A stretch of 55,132 nt of DNA from Prevotella sp. KH2C16. Its GTDB lineage: Bacteria; Bacteroidota; Bacteroidia; Bacteroidales; Bacteroidaceae. Below the pieces are notes generated by a model. It did no database searches and was not told the origin of the DNA. It was given only the letters and a program-made list of their open reading frames with translations. Within the stretch, counting starts at the first letter, position 1, and the number at the start of each line of letters is the position of its first letter. The stretch covers positions 1 to 55,132 of the forward strand of contig NZ_FOOW01000019.1 of assembly GCF_900113305.1 (NCBI RefSeq), in the 5' to 3' direction. Made by a program: the position numbers and the translations under genes. Below, piece by piece: positions 17,807 through 25,022 of the stretch.

Positions 17807-17871
17807 GAGATTTCGTTTCGTAGCTTGCCAATGATTACAGGGAAAAATAATAACATTTAAAGAATGATTCG

Positions 17872-18594
17872 ATGAAGAAAAGAAAGACTTTAGGTTTATT
17901 GGTTTTGCTGCTGTCAGTCTTGGGCTCATATCCAGTATTCGCGCAAGATGACATGAGTACCACGAATGATACTATTGTAAGCAACCAAACTACGAATGTA
18001 GAAAGCTGTGCTACCTATGAGGATTTCATTGCCAATAACTGGAAAACGGTAGGCCCTGTGGAGGTCAAGACCAAGAGCCGTAGTCGGCAGTTTTGGTGGG
18101 GCGGGAAGGATTTCAAGTTCGACTCAGAAGACAAAGCCGTCAAGACCCAGTTGAAGAAAGAGACTTTTGCCATTATGTATGCTGACACTCTGTTACTGAA
18201 TACTCGGTTCTACAAAGACCGCGGTACCAAGTTTGGGAATGGATATGCCCGTGCTTTGCCGATGGTTGACAGCAGGTTCATCATGATTTATTTCAATGTG
18301 AGTGAGATCGCCTCGCGACAGACAGTTGGTGGTATGTTCGGGCTTTTGGGGTCTTTGGCCGTCGCAGCTTCCTCCTCTGCCATCATGAATGAGAATGTCT
18401 GCTATATCATTACGCCGGGACAGAATAAGGCCCTGATAATTGATGACAAGAAAATGAAAGAGCTCATGGCAGACAAACCAGACCTCTTGGAAAAATATAT
18501 GAGCGTCGGTAAGAAGAAACGCAGCAATGCCGAAAATGTGGTGCCCTTATTGGAGGAAGCCGGATTGATTCATAGGCATAATCCTGTTCAATAA
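17872..18594 (+). CDS. Exported protein of unknown function
   Basis: 240 residues with a clear signal peptide (TLGLLVLLLSVLGSYPVFAQDD). The rest has 'FWWGGKDFKFDSEDKAVKTQLKKETFAIMYADTLLLNTRFY', a hydrophobic small-residue stretch 'GGMFGLLGSLAVAASSSAIMNENVCYIITPG' (about 155-185, possible membrane hairpin or amyloid-like segment) and a charged C-terminus. It looks like a Bacteroidales-specific family; I cannot give a reliable name. Followed after 45 bases by another exported protein, perhaps in the same unit. Confidence 0.75.
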   Translation: MKKRKTLGLLVLLLSVLGSYPVFAQDDMSTTNDTIVSNQTTNVESCATYEDFIANNWKTVGPVEVKTKSRSRQFWWGGKDFKFDSEDKAVKTQLKKETFAIMYADTLLLNTRFYKDRGTKFGNGYARALPMVDSRFIMIYFNVSEIASRQTVGGMFGLLGSLAVAASSSAIMNENVCYIITPGQNKALIIDDKKMKELMADKPDLLEKYMSVGKKKRSNAENVVPLLEEAGLIHRHNPVQ

Positions 18595-18639
18595 GTGAGA
18601 GGAAAGTTCTATAACCCTTCTATGAGGATAAAATCTTCT

Positions 18640-19326
18640 ATGAGAAAAAAACAGTATCGCACACTCATCACCGGGGCTTTCGTGTTCTGTTCCCTGACGG
18701 CTCTCGGCCAGGAATCCCGCCATGAAATAAGGGTCGGGTTCGGAGCAGGAGAGGAACAGCATTTGAATTCCGTGCAGCATAAATATGTCTGCGACTATAA
18801 TCTGGAAGAAGGAACGGGTGATGCCGACTGGGGTCTGGAAGGTCCTGCTTGGGTTGCTTGGCTGGAGTATTTCTATCATCTCAGCAAGCGTTGGGCTGTA
18901 GGAGCATCTGTCGGATTTGGGATTAGCCGGGAGGCTGCACATGTACCATGGGAGGAAAGGCATGACGCTAACCATCCACATTCCTCCATACATGAAGCAG
19001 GAGGAGTTTCTTATGAGGCTTATCCAAATACTATAGTAAATATGAGAAGCCGCTACTATTTTGCAATGCCCGTAGTGAAATACACATGGTATGGCCATAA
19101 TCATTTCCGGCTTTATTCCAAAGCAGGGCTGGGAGCACGATACTATAAACTCGATGTAACTTGCAACACGCAATCATTTCCAGAAATACATGAGAAAAAT
19201 ATGAAGTTGTCTTATCAGCTTTCTGCAGTAGGCGTCGAAGTGGGTGGTGAGCGTATGCGTGGCTTTGCGGAACTTGGCTATGGCATGCAAGGCATCTTCA
19301 ATTTCGGTATTCTCCTAAACTTGTAG
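18640..19326 (+). CDS. Exported, probably outer-membrane beta-barrel protein
   Basis: 228 residues from ATG 18640, which puts a signal peptide (YRTLITGAFVFCSLTALGQES) at the start; GTG 18595 and ATG 18622 are in-frame alternatives with an odd extension. After the signal come alternating hydrophobic/polar strands rich in aromatic residues and glycine ('RVGFGAGEEQHLN', 'WAVGASVGFGISRE', 'FRLYSKAGLGARYYKLDV', 'GFAELGYGMQGIFNFGILLNL'), ending in a strand with a hydrophobic last residue, as in OmpW/porin-like small barrels. No specific function can be given. Confidence 0.7.
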   Translation: MRKKQYRTLITGAFVFCSLTALGQESRHEIRVGFGAGEEQHLNSVQHKYVCDYNLEEGTGDADWGLEGPAWVAWLEYFYHLSKRWAVGASVGFGISREAAHVPWEERHDANHPHSSIHEAGGVSYEAYPNTIVNMRSRYYFAMPVVKYTWYGHNHFRLYSKAGLGARYYKLDVTCNTQSFPEIHEKNMKLSYQLSAVGVEVGGERMRGFAELGYGMQGIFNFGILLNL

Positions 19327-19418
19327 CGTTTTTAACGATATGGCCGGTAGTGCGATTTGATAAAAAGGAGAGTAAGGCTTGCTATATTCGAAAGGTGAAC
19401 CAAAAAAACAAATAAAAA

Positions 19419-19450
19419 TTTGTTGGTTACGAAAAAAGTGCGTACCTTTG
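19419..19450 (+). promoter_or_regulatory. Near-consensus Bacteroidetes promoter of the tRNA-Arg pair
   Basis: TTTG at 19419-19422, 20 bases, then TACCTTTG at 19443-19450; both halves and the spacing fit the Bacteroidetes primary sigma consensus. It lies 20 bases before the first tRNA. Confidence 0.85.
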
Positions 19451-19470
19451 CATTCGCTATTCGAAAGGAC

Positions 19471-19544
19471 GGCTCCGTAGCTCAACTGAATAGAGCACTT
19501 GACTACGGATCAAGAGGTTGTGGGTTTGAATCCCGCCGGAGTCA
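19471..19544 (+). tRNA. tRNA-Arg (anticodon ACG)
   Basis: 74 bases folding as a cloverleaf: acceptor GGCTCCG/CGGAGTC (one G-U), anticodon stem CTTGA/TCAAG around loop CTACGGA with anticodon ACG, T-loop GTTTGAATC. CCA is not encoded. Reads CGN arginine codons after A34 is converted to inosine. Confidence 0.95.
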
Positions 19545-19574
19545 CTTCTTTACGATAGCAGAAACATACGGACT

Positions 19575-19648
19575 GGCTCCGTAGCTCAACTGAATAGAGC
19601 ACTTGACTACGGATCAAGAGGTTGTGGGTTTGAATCCCGCCGGAGTCA
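19575..19648 (+). tRNA. tRNA-Arg (anticodon ACG), second identical copy
   Basis: Identical over its length to the copy at 19471-19544, 30 bases downstream. Probably transcribed from the same promoter and ended by the terminator at 19656. A tandem duplication. Confidence 0.95.
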
Positions 19649-19655
19649 CCACAAG

Positions 19656-19684
19656 AGCTTCAGATTTATTTCTGAGGCTTTTTT
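19656..19684 (+). terminator. Terminator of the tRNA-Arg pair
   Basis: Arms AGCTTCAG (19656-19663) and CTGAGGCT (19672-19679, one G-U pair), 8-base loop, then a run of T. Confidence 0.8.
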
Positions 19685-19820
19685 CTGAATTCACCGAACT
19701 CACGTTATTTACCATCTTTCTCTTCCTGACGGGCTCGGGACTCTTGCTTGTGAAGCTTTTTTTGTTTCCCGGGAATGTCTTGCTTTTATGAAAAAGGTTT
19801 TCGGAGTGCAGCTTCATGCC

Positions 19821-19908
19821 GCTGATGATGATGTTACAAGCAGCTTGTAACATCATTACACACGGCTTGTAACAGGGTTACACACCGCTTGTAATCCTGC
19901 GGAAAGAA
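19821..19908 (+). repeat. Intergenic array with 22-nt period (array A)
   Basis: Four consecutive 22-base units begin at 19821, 19843, 19865 and 19887. Each starts GCT[GT]; units two and three share GCTTGTAACA at the start and TTACACAC near the end, and the last keeps GCTTGTAA. Each of the middle units has an internal dyad (TGTAA...TTACA; GTAAC...GTTAC), and the junction GTTACAAGC-A-GCTTGTAAC (19833-19851) is a perfect palindrome. It lies in the otherwise gene-free stretch 19649-20019 between the tRNAs and htpG. Two more arrays with the same period but different sequence are at 38195 and 47284. Confidence 0.75.
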
Positions 19909-19951
19909 ATCGGAGGAAAGGCAAAGAGCCCAAAGCATATATAGACGACAA

Positions 19952-19989
19952 GGCCTCTCACCCTCGGAAACATCCGTAGGAGAGAGGCC
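19952..19989 (-). terminator. Terminator of htpG
   Basis: GGCCTCTC (19952-19959) pairs with GAGAGGCC (19982-19989); inner CCT/AGG and CGGA/TCCG extend the hairpin. It lies 30 bases after the htpG stop on the minus strand. No U-run is obvious. Confidence 0.65.
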
Positions 19990-20019
19990 CTGTTCATTCA
20001 GCGGCTTTCCGGCCTGCTA

Positions 20020-22074
20020 TTATCGAATCATATCCACGCTTCTCTTGAGGAATTCGTCGAGGGCAGCCCCTTTCAGCATTCCATTCTGGAGGAGGGCAAG
20101 GTCTATGAGCTGGTGTATCACTTTATTGCCCTTGGCATATTCCGCGAGAAGTTCGTTTTTCTTTTTCTTCTGGTCGGCGATGGCCTGCTCGGTATTCTTC
20201 AAGTCGTCTTTCTCTTCCTGGGTAAGCTCTTCCGGCTTCTTGCCGTTTTGGCTCTGGTGCAGGGCAGCCAGCCGGGCTTCCTGTCCTTTCAGTTCGCTCT
20301 CTATAGGCTTCAGCGCGTCAGCAGTAGCTTTCTCCGTGTCTTCGAGCACCTTCTTGACAAGCGGATGGTCAGCGTTCAATACGGCGGCATAGCTGTCGGG
20401 CATCTGCTGATAGAATGCCATGCCCTGCTGGAAGCGGCTGATGTCTTTCATGCGCCGCATATACTCACTTTGGGTGAGCAGTATGGGCTGGCCGTTTTCG
20501 CCCAGCGACTGCACCTCCATCATGAACTGCACTTTCTCAATTTTTGGCATCTGAGACTGGAATACCTCTGACAAATTGGCACTTTGCTCGCTGCTGAGTT
20601 CCGTCTTCTTCATGTCCTCCTTGATGATAAGCCGGTCGATGATGTCGGAATCCACCCGCGTGAAGCGGCTTTTCTCAAATTTCTGTTCGAGCATGGAGAC
20701 CACCGGGGTGTCGAGCTCACCGTCCAACAGGAGCACGCTGTAGCCTTTGCTCTTGGCTGCCTCGATGTAGCTGTATTGCTCTTCCTTGTTGTTGGCGTAG
20801 AGATAGACCAGTTCCCCGTTCTTGTCGGTCTGATTATCCTTGATGAGGTTCTTGTATTCCTCGAAGGTAAAGAACTTTCCGTCGATGTCCTTGAGCAGGG
20901 CGAAGTCCTTGGCACGGTCATAGAAGTCTTCCTGGGAGAGCATTCCGTAGTTGATGAAAATCTTCAGGTCGTCCCATTTCTCCTCGTAGTTTTTGCGGTC
21001 TTCCTTGAATATATTCTGCAGTCGGTCGGCTACTTTCTTGGTGATATAGGTCGATATCTTCTTCACATTTGCGTCGCTCTGCAGGTAGCTGCGGCTGACA
21101 TTCAGCGGGATGTCGGGTGAGTCGATGACACCATGCAGCAAGGTGAGGAATTCCGGTACGATACCGTCCACCTGGTCTGTAACGAACACCTGGTTGCAGT
21201 AGAGCTGAATCTTGTTGCGCTGCAGTTCAATGTTGCTCTTGATGCGGGGGAAATAGAGTATTCCCGTCAGGTTGAACGGATAGTCCACATTCAGGTGAAT
21301 CCAGAACAGAGGGTCGTCGTTCATGGGGAACAGCGTGTGATAGAACTTGGTATAGTCTTCGTCCTTCAGTGAGTTCGGAGCCTTTACCCACAGCGGTTCC
21401 ACATTATTTATAATATTGTCCTCGTCGGTGTCAACCTGTTTTCCGTCTTTCCACTCGGTCTTCTTTCCGAACGCTACGGGCACGGGGAGGAACTTGCAAT
21501 ACTTCTGCAGCAGGGTCTCTATGCGGGCTTTCTCCAGGAATTCCTTGCAGTCGTCGTCAATGTAGAGGATGATGTCAGAACCCCGGTCTTCCTTTTCTGC
21601 GTCCTCCAATGTAAACGAAGGACTGCCGTCGCAGCTCCACTTTACGGCCTGCGCGCCGTCCTGATAGCTCTTGGTAATGATTTCCACCTTCTTGCTGACC
21701 ATGAAGGCCGAGTAGAATCCCAGTCCGAAATGTCCGATGATAGCGTTGGCCTTGTCCTTGTATTTGTCAAGGAAATCGTTGACTCCAGAGAAGGCAATCT
21801 GATTGATATACTTTTCCACCTCGTCAGCCGTCATGCCGATGCCGCGGTCGCTGATGGTCAGGGTTCCTTTGTCCTTGTCCAGACTTATGCGAACCGTCAG
21901 GTCGCCTAATTCACCCTTGAAGTCGCCTTGCGTGGCAAGCGTCTTCAACTTTTGGGTTGCGTCTATGGCGTTAGACACCATTTCGCGCAGGAAAATTTCA
22001 TGATCGGAATAGAGAAACTTTTTAATCACGGGGAAGATATTCTCCGTCGTAACCCCGATGTTGCCTTGTTTCAT
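20020..22074 (-). CDS. htpG: Molecular chaperone Hsp90
   Basis: 684 residues. N-terminal ATPase of the GHKL fold: 'FLREMVSNAIDATQKL' (catalytic Glu and Asn), 'ISDRGIGMTADEV' (Asp for adenine) and 'NAIIGHFGLGFYSAFMVS' (lid and glycine box). Middle domain with 'LYFPRIKSNIELQRNKIQLYCNQVFVTDQVDGIVPEFL' and the conserved 'IPLNVSRSYLQSD' (the catalytic-loop Arg). The C-terminal dimer domain includes a long K/Q/E-rich helix. Dimeric cytosolic chaperone finishing client folding with DnaK. The start is the ATG at 22074; the plus-strand promoter of glf is divergent about 150 bases away. Confidence 0.97.
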   Translation of the reverse strand: MKQGNIGVTTENIFPVIKKFLYSDHEIFLREMVSNAIDATQKLKTLATQGDFKGELGDLTVRISLDKDKGTLTISDRGIGMTADEVEKYINQIAFSGVNDFLDKYKDKANAIIGHFGLGFYSAFMVSKKVEIITKSYQDGAQAVKWSCDGSPSFTLEDAEKEDRGSDIILYIDDDCKEFLEKARIETLLQKYCKFLPVPVAFGKKTEWKDGKQVDTDEDNIINNVEPLWVKAPNSLKDEDYTKFYHTLFPMNDDPLFWIHLNVDYPFNLTGILYFPRIKSNIELQRNKIQLYCNQVFVTDQVDGIVPEFLTLLHGVIDSPDIPLNVSRSYLQSDANVKKISTYITKKVADRLQNIFKEDRKNYEEKWDDLKIFINYGMLSQEDFYDRAKDFALLKDIDGKFFTFEEYKNLIKDNQTDKNGELVYLYANNKEEQYSYIEAAKSKGYSVLLLDGELDTPVVSMLEQKFEKSRFTRVDSDIIDRLIIKEDMKKTELSSEQSANLSEVFQSQMPKIEKVQFMMEVQSLGENGQPILLTQSEYMRRMKDISRFQQGMAFYQQMPDSYAAVLNADHPLVKKVLEDTEKATADALKPIESELKGQEARLAALHQSQNGKKPEELTQEEKDDLKNTEQAIADQKKKKNELLAEYAKGNKVIHQLIDLALLQNGMLKGAALDEFLKRSVDMIR

Positions 22075-22197
22075 GTTTATATGTTTAGTTTTGAATTCTG
22101 CCAGAAAGATTGCAAAAAGCGTGCCAAAAGAACAGAAGGGGCTCGGCCTTTGCTTAATTCATCTAAAATATGGAAACGGAAACTTTTATTGCTTTTC

Positions 22198-22228
22198 TTT
22201 GCAAGTTCGGTTTATTTTACTATCTTTG
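22198..22228 (+). promoter_or_regulatory. Bacteroidetes promoter of glf
   Basis: TTTG at 22198-22201, 19 bases, TATCTTTG at 22221-22228: both elements and spacing fit. It lies 33 bases before the glf ATG and rules out the longer open frame starting at 22058. Confidence 0.8.
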
Positions 22229-22261
22229 CCATATATACATCTGGATAAAGGAACGAAAATA

Positions 22262-23914
22262 ATGGAACATTACGATTATCTGATAGTAGGTTCCGGCCTC
22301 TTCGGCGCGACCTTTGCTCATCTGGCGTGCAAAGACGGCAAGAGGTGCCTCGTCATAGACAAGCGTCCGCACATGGGCGGCAATGTCTACTGCGAGCAGG
22401 TGGAAGGCATCAACATGCATAAGTATGGTGCCCATATCTTCCATACGAGCAATAAGAAAACCTGGGATTTCGTGAATTCCATCGTAGAGTTCAACCGCTA
22501 TACCAATTCTCCCGTGGCCAATTACAAGGGCAAGCTCTATAACCTGCCTTTCAATATGAACACTTTCTATCAGATGTGGGGTGTAACCACGCCTGAGGAG
22601 GCACATGCCAAAATAGAAGAGCAAAAATCGGAGGCCATTGCCAAGATGAAAGCCGACGGCATCTCTGAGCCCCGCAACCTCGAAGAACAGGCACAAGTGC
22701 TTATCGGCAAGGATATTTACGAACGCCTTATCAAGGGCTATACTGAGAAGCAGTGGGGGCGGAAGTGCACCGAACTCCCGCCGTTCATCATCAAGCGGCT
22801 TCCCGTTCGCCTGGTCTTCGACAACAATTATTTCAACGACACCTATCAGGGCATCCCGATAGGAGGGTATAATAAGTTAATAGAGGGGTTGTTAAGAGCC
22901 CCCTCTAACTCCCCCCGTAGGGGAGAAACTGAAGCAGTCCCACATTGCAATACCGTCTCTCGGGATATTCCTTCTGAGTTCAATTCTGGTTGCATAGATG
23001 TTCTTACAGGAATTGATGTGCCAATAAATCCGCCAAAACATGAATATAGTTTAGACAATGGCGGGTATCGGGAACTGTCAGATCCTATAGCTTATGAGAT
23101 GCTTGAGGCAAGGGCAAAAGAAATGCGCAAGAATCCAACTGAAGCAGAATCCGCGTTCTGGGAACTGGTTAGTGGAAAGGAGTTGGGTGTCAAGTTTCGC
23201 CGGCAGCATGTCATAGGAAATTATATCGTTGATTTTGCATGTCTGGAGAAAAAACTTATTGTAGAAATCGATGGTGGATATCATAGTGAAGACGAGCAAG
23301 AAAAGAATGATTATCTGCGTTCTGTAGAGTTGAAGTCATATGGATTCACTATTTTCAGAATTAAGAACGAGGAGGTTATATCATCTCCCGAAGCGGTCGT
23401 TCGAAAACTGCAATTAGCACTTTGGCTGGCAGAGAAAGTCCCTCTACGGGAGGGATTTAGGGAGGCTTCCGACACATTAGTCTATACCGGTCCCATTGAT
23501 GAGTTCTTCGATTTCAAGTTTGGGCGATTGAACTACCGCACCGTACGCTTTGAAAACGAGGTGCTCTACATGCCCAACTATCAGGGGAATGCGGTTGTCA
23601 ACTATACGGAGGCAGAAGTGCCTTACACCCGTGTCATCGAACACAAGCATTTTGAAATGTTCGGACAGACGGTCTACGATGTTCCCAAGACCATCATCAG
23701 CAGGGAGTATAGCACGGAGTGGCAGCCGGGCATGGAGCCGTATTATCCCGTGAACGACACCCGCAATAATGAACTTGCTGCGAAATATCGTGCCGAGGCA
23801 GCAGCGGAACCGAATGTTATCTTTGGTGGCCGCCTGGCCGAATACAGGTATTACGATATGGCACCCGTTATAGAAAGTGCCGTCAGGGCTTATGGGAATA
23901 GGAGTAGGGAGTAA
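22262..23914 (+). CDS. glf: UDP-galactopyranose mutase interrupted in frame by a DUF559 element
   Basis: 550 residues, whereas Glf proteins are usually about 370-400. Residues 4-19 ('DYLIVGSGLFGATFAH') are the FAD-binding Rossmann start; 'HMGGNVYCEQVEGINMHKYGAHIFHT', 'LPFNMNTFYQMWG', 'FNDTYQGIPIGGYNKLIEG' are Glf motifs; after the insert 'LVYTGPIDEFFDFKFGRLNYRT', 'VEYxx'-like aromatic strands and a C-terminal 'GRLAEYRYYDMAPVI' restore the family. Residues about 212-403 are foreign: two inverted repeats translated in frame and a DUF559 (PD-(D/E)xK-like) domain. The frame is open throughout, so a fused protein could be made. The normal enzyme converts UDP-Galp to UDP-Galf for surface polysaccharide. 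Whether this one is active is unknown. Its own promoter lies 33 bases upstream; the mutarotase gene follows 44 bases downstream. Confidence 0.88.
   Translation: MEHYDYLIVGSGLFGATFAHLACKDGKRCLVIDKRPHMGGNVYCEQVEGINMHKYGAHIFHTSNKKTWDFVNSIVEFNRYTNSPVANYKGKLYNLPFNMNTFYQMWGVTTPEEAHAKIEEQKSEAIAKMKADGISEPRNLEEQAQVLIGKDIYERLIKGYTEKQWGRKCTELPPFIIKRLPVRLVFDNNYFNDTYQGIPIGGYNKLIEGLLRAPSNSPRRGETEAVPHCNTVSRDIPSEFNSGCIDVLTGIDVPINPPKHEYSLDNGGYRELSDPIAYEMLEARAKEMRKNPTEAESAFWELVSGKELGVKFRRQHVIGNYIVDFACLEKKLIVEIDGGYHSEDEQEKNDYLRSVELKSYGFTIFRIKNEEVISSPEAVVRKLQLALWLAEKVPLREGFREASDTLVYTGPIDEFFDFKFGRLNYRTVRFENEVLYMPNYQGNAVVNYTEAEVPYTRVIEHKHFEMFGQTVYDVPKTIISREYSTEWQPGMEPYYPVNDTRNNELAAKYRAEAAAEPNVIFGGRLAEYRYYDMAPVIESAVRAYGNRSRE
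22896..23470 (+). mobile_element. DUF559 element bounded by palindromic inverted repeats, inserted in glf
   Basis: The left end (22896-22927) contains CTCCCC-CCGTA-GGGGAG and the right end (23439-23470) CCCTC-TACGG-GAGGG: each is a small hairpin, and the right end reverse-complemented matches the left over roughly three quarters of positions. Between them lies a DUF559 coding region: 'RAKEMRKNPTEAESAFWELV', 'GVKFRRQHVIGNYIVDFAC', 'KLIVEIDGGYHSEDEQEKNDYLR', with the D-x(n)-E-x-D nuclease-like acidic residues. About 22986-23030 translates to 'CIDVLTGID', which looks like host Glf sequence, so two insertions or a rearrangement are possible and the exact ends are uncertain. No target duplication was found by eye. 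Confidence 0.65.
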
Positions 23915-23958
23915 GTGCTTCTTCAGCATTTTTATACAATATATAATATAGGAAAATC

Positions 23959-24339
23959 ATGCAAGGATACAAGGTTAAGGAATTCGGACGGCCCGTCAAG
24001 CGCTATGTCCAGATATTGACTCTGAAGAATGAGCCGGAGTTGATTCGCCAGTATCGCTACGCCCATTCCAAGGAAGGTTTCTGGCCGGAGATTAAGGCAG
24101 GCATCAAGGCCGTCGGCATTCTCGAGATGGAACTGTATATCTATGGCAATACAGAAGTGATGATAGTGGAGACTCCTCTTGATTTCGACTGGAATACCGC
24201 CATGACCAAGCTGGCCGGTCTTCCCCGCCAGCAGGAGTGGGAAGACTTCGTAGGCCGCTTTCAGGTTTGTCCTGAAGGCAGCACCTCTGATGAGAAGTGG
24301 CATAAAATGGATAGGATGTTCTATCTCTACGAGGATTAA
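23959..24339 (+). CDS. L-rhamnose mutarotase-family protein (DUF718)
   Basis: 126 residues, near the family's usual length (about 105-130). 'RYRYAHSKEGFWPEIKAGIKAVGILEMELYIYGNTEVMIVE' fits the RhaM fold: the Y-x-x-x-H and W-P-E residues are those that bind and isomerise the sugar, and 'QEWEDFVGRFQ' with 'DEKWHKMDRMFYL' closes the sheet. It interconverts alpha and beta anomers of L-rhamnose or a similar deoxysugar in the cytosol. 44 bases after glf, so probably in its transcript. The substrate is uncertain; fucose is an alternative. Confidence 0.8.
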   Translation: MQGYKVKEFGRPVKRYVQILTLKNEPELIRQYRYAHSKEGFWPEIKAGIKAVGILEMELYIYGNTEVMIVETPLDFDWNTAMTKLAGLPRQQEWEDFVGRFQVCPEGSTSDEKWHKMDRMFYLYED

Positions 24340-24542
24340 GTCTTAGCAAGAATCCCTTTGTTTCTGCTTGTGATAAGTGCCCGAATAAGGGGAGAGGCAC
24401 AAGGAGCGGCTTTGTGTTTCCGAGCTTCTTGGTCATTATTTGTTCTTTTCGTGTTTGCACAGAATCCTTTGCGGTATGGTAAGCAATGTTAAGTGTTGCC
24501 AAAAAACTTTAGCTTTTTCTTCTGTATGTAGTTTTTTTTCTC

Positions 24543-24550
24543 TATCTTTG
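24543..24550 (+). promoter_or_regulatory. -7 box (TATCTTTG) of the polysaccharide operon
   Basis: TATCTTTG, a full TAnnTTTG match, preceded by a T-rich stretch but no clear TTTG at -33. It lies 473 bases before the flippase start, implying a very long leader or a separate non-coding RNA. The preceding stretch 24340-24542 holds a GTGCC...GGCAC hairpin and no gene. Confidence 0.6.
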
Positions 24551-25022
24551 CATCGTTTATAAATAAACAGAGTGAAAGGCGAGCTTGCTCAATTACAGGA
24601 AAAAAGACATTTTTTGTGATTTCTGAGAGGGGGGAGTCGCTGTAACTCACAATTTTGTAAAAATAAAATGGATAATTAGATAAGCTCTGCGAGCAAGGTT
24701 AGGGAAAAACAACGGGCCTTTGATAAAGAAAAAAACTTGGTTTCATAGCTGTTAGCCTTTCCCTATGATTGTAGTGGACTTGCTCAAAAGTGGAGGCGTT
24801 AATTACTCTCCAGCCTCTTTGCTACTTGCTAAGGGGAGGGTGAGTTGTGCATATTCGGTCTGCTTTTAATTTGTGGAGAGCTGAAATTAACCGTCTCACA
24901 ATGAGCGTATCAGAGAATCAGAAATGATAGTAAGATAAGGTTTTTCCATTTCCTTAGTATTTTTAATAAAACCTGTTTCAAAAGGTTTATAAGTCATGTC
25001 AAATGTTTCGTAGTTAAAAATT
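24551..25022 (+). promoter_or_regulatory. Long structured leader (or separate ncRNA) before the polysaccharide operon
   Basis: About 470 bases without a plausible gene. Three 7-base pairings nest inside one another: AACTCAC 24644-24650 with GTGAGTT 24840-24846, GAGCAAG 24691-24697 with CTTGCTC 24779-24785, and AGGGAAA 24701-24707 with TTTCCCT 24758-24764. A second CTTGCTC at 24584-24590 could pair with the same GAGCAAG, giving two exclusive folds. A weak hairpin with T-run (TAAGG...CCTTA then ATTTTTA, about 24936-24965) lies before the first gene. In Bacteroides, capsule operons have long leaders acted on by NusG-like UpxY proteins; none is encoded here. Function is inference. Confidence 0.5.

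Noticed and set aside
19821..19908. CRISPR array
   Set aside because: The units follow each other without spacers, are only 22 bases and differ between copies; no cas gene is in the window. The same applies to the arrays at 38195 and 47284.
20045..21372. Several long plus-strand frames across htpG
   Set aside because: All lie antisense to the clearly coding htpG gene, with skewed V/L/F-rich composition and no motifs.
22058..22261. Longer start for glf
   Set aside because: The region contains the htpG start and the glf promoter; the FAD-binding start fits ATG 22262.
24551..24850. RNase P RNA, tmRNA or 4.5S RNA
   Set aside because: None of the conserved strings of these RNAs were found; a 6S-like hairpin cannot be excluded but is not supported enough to call.
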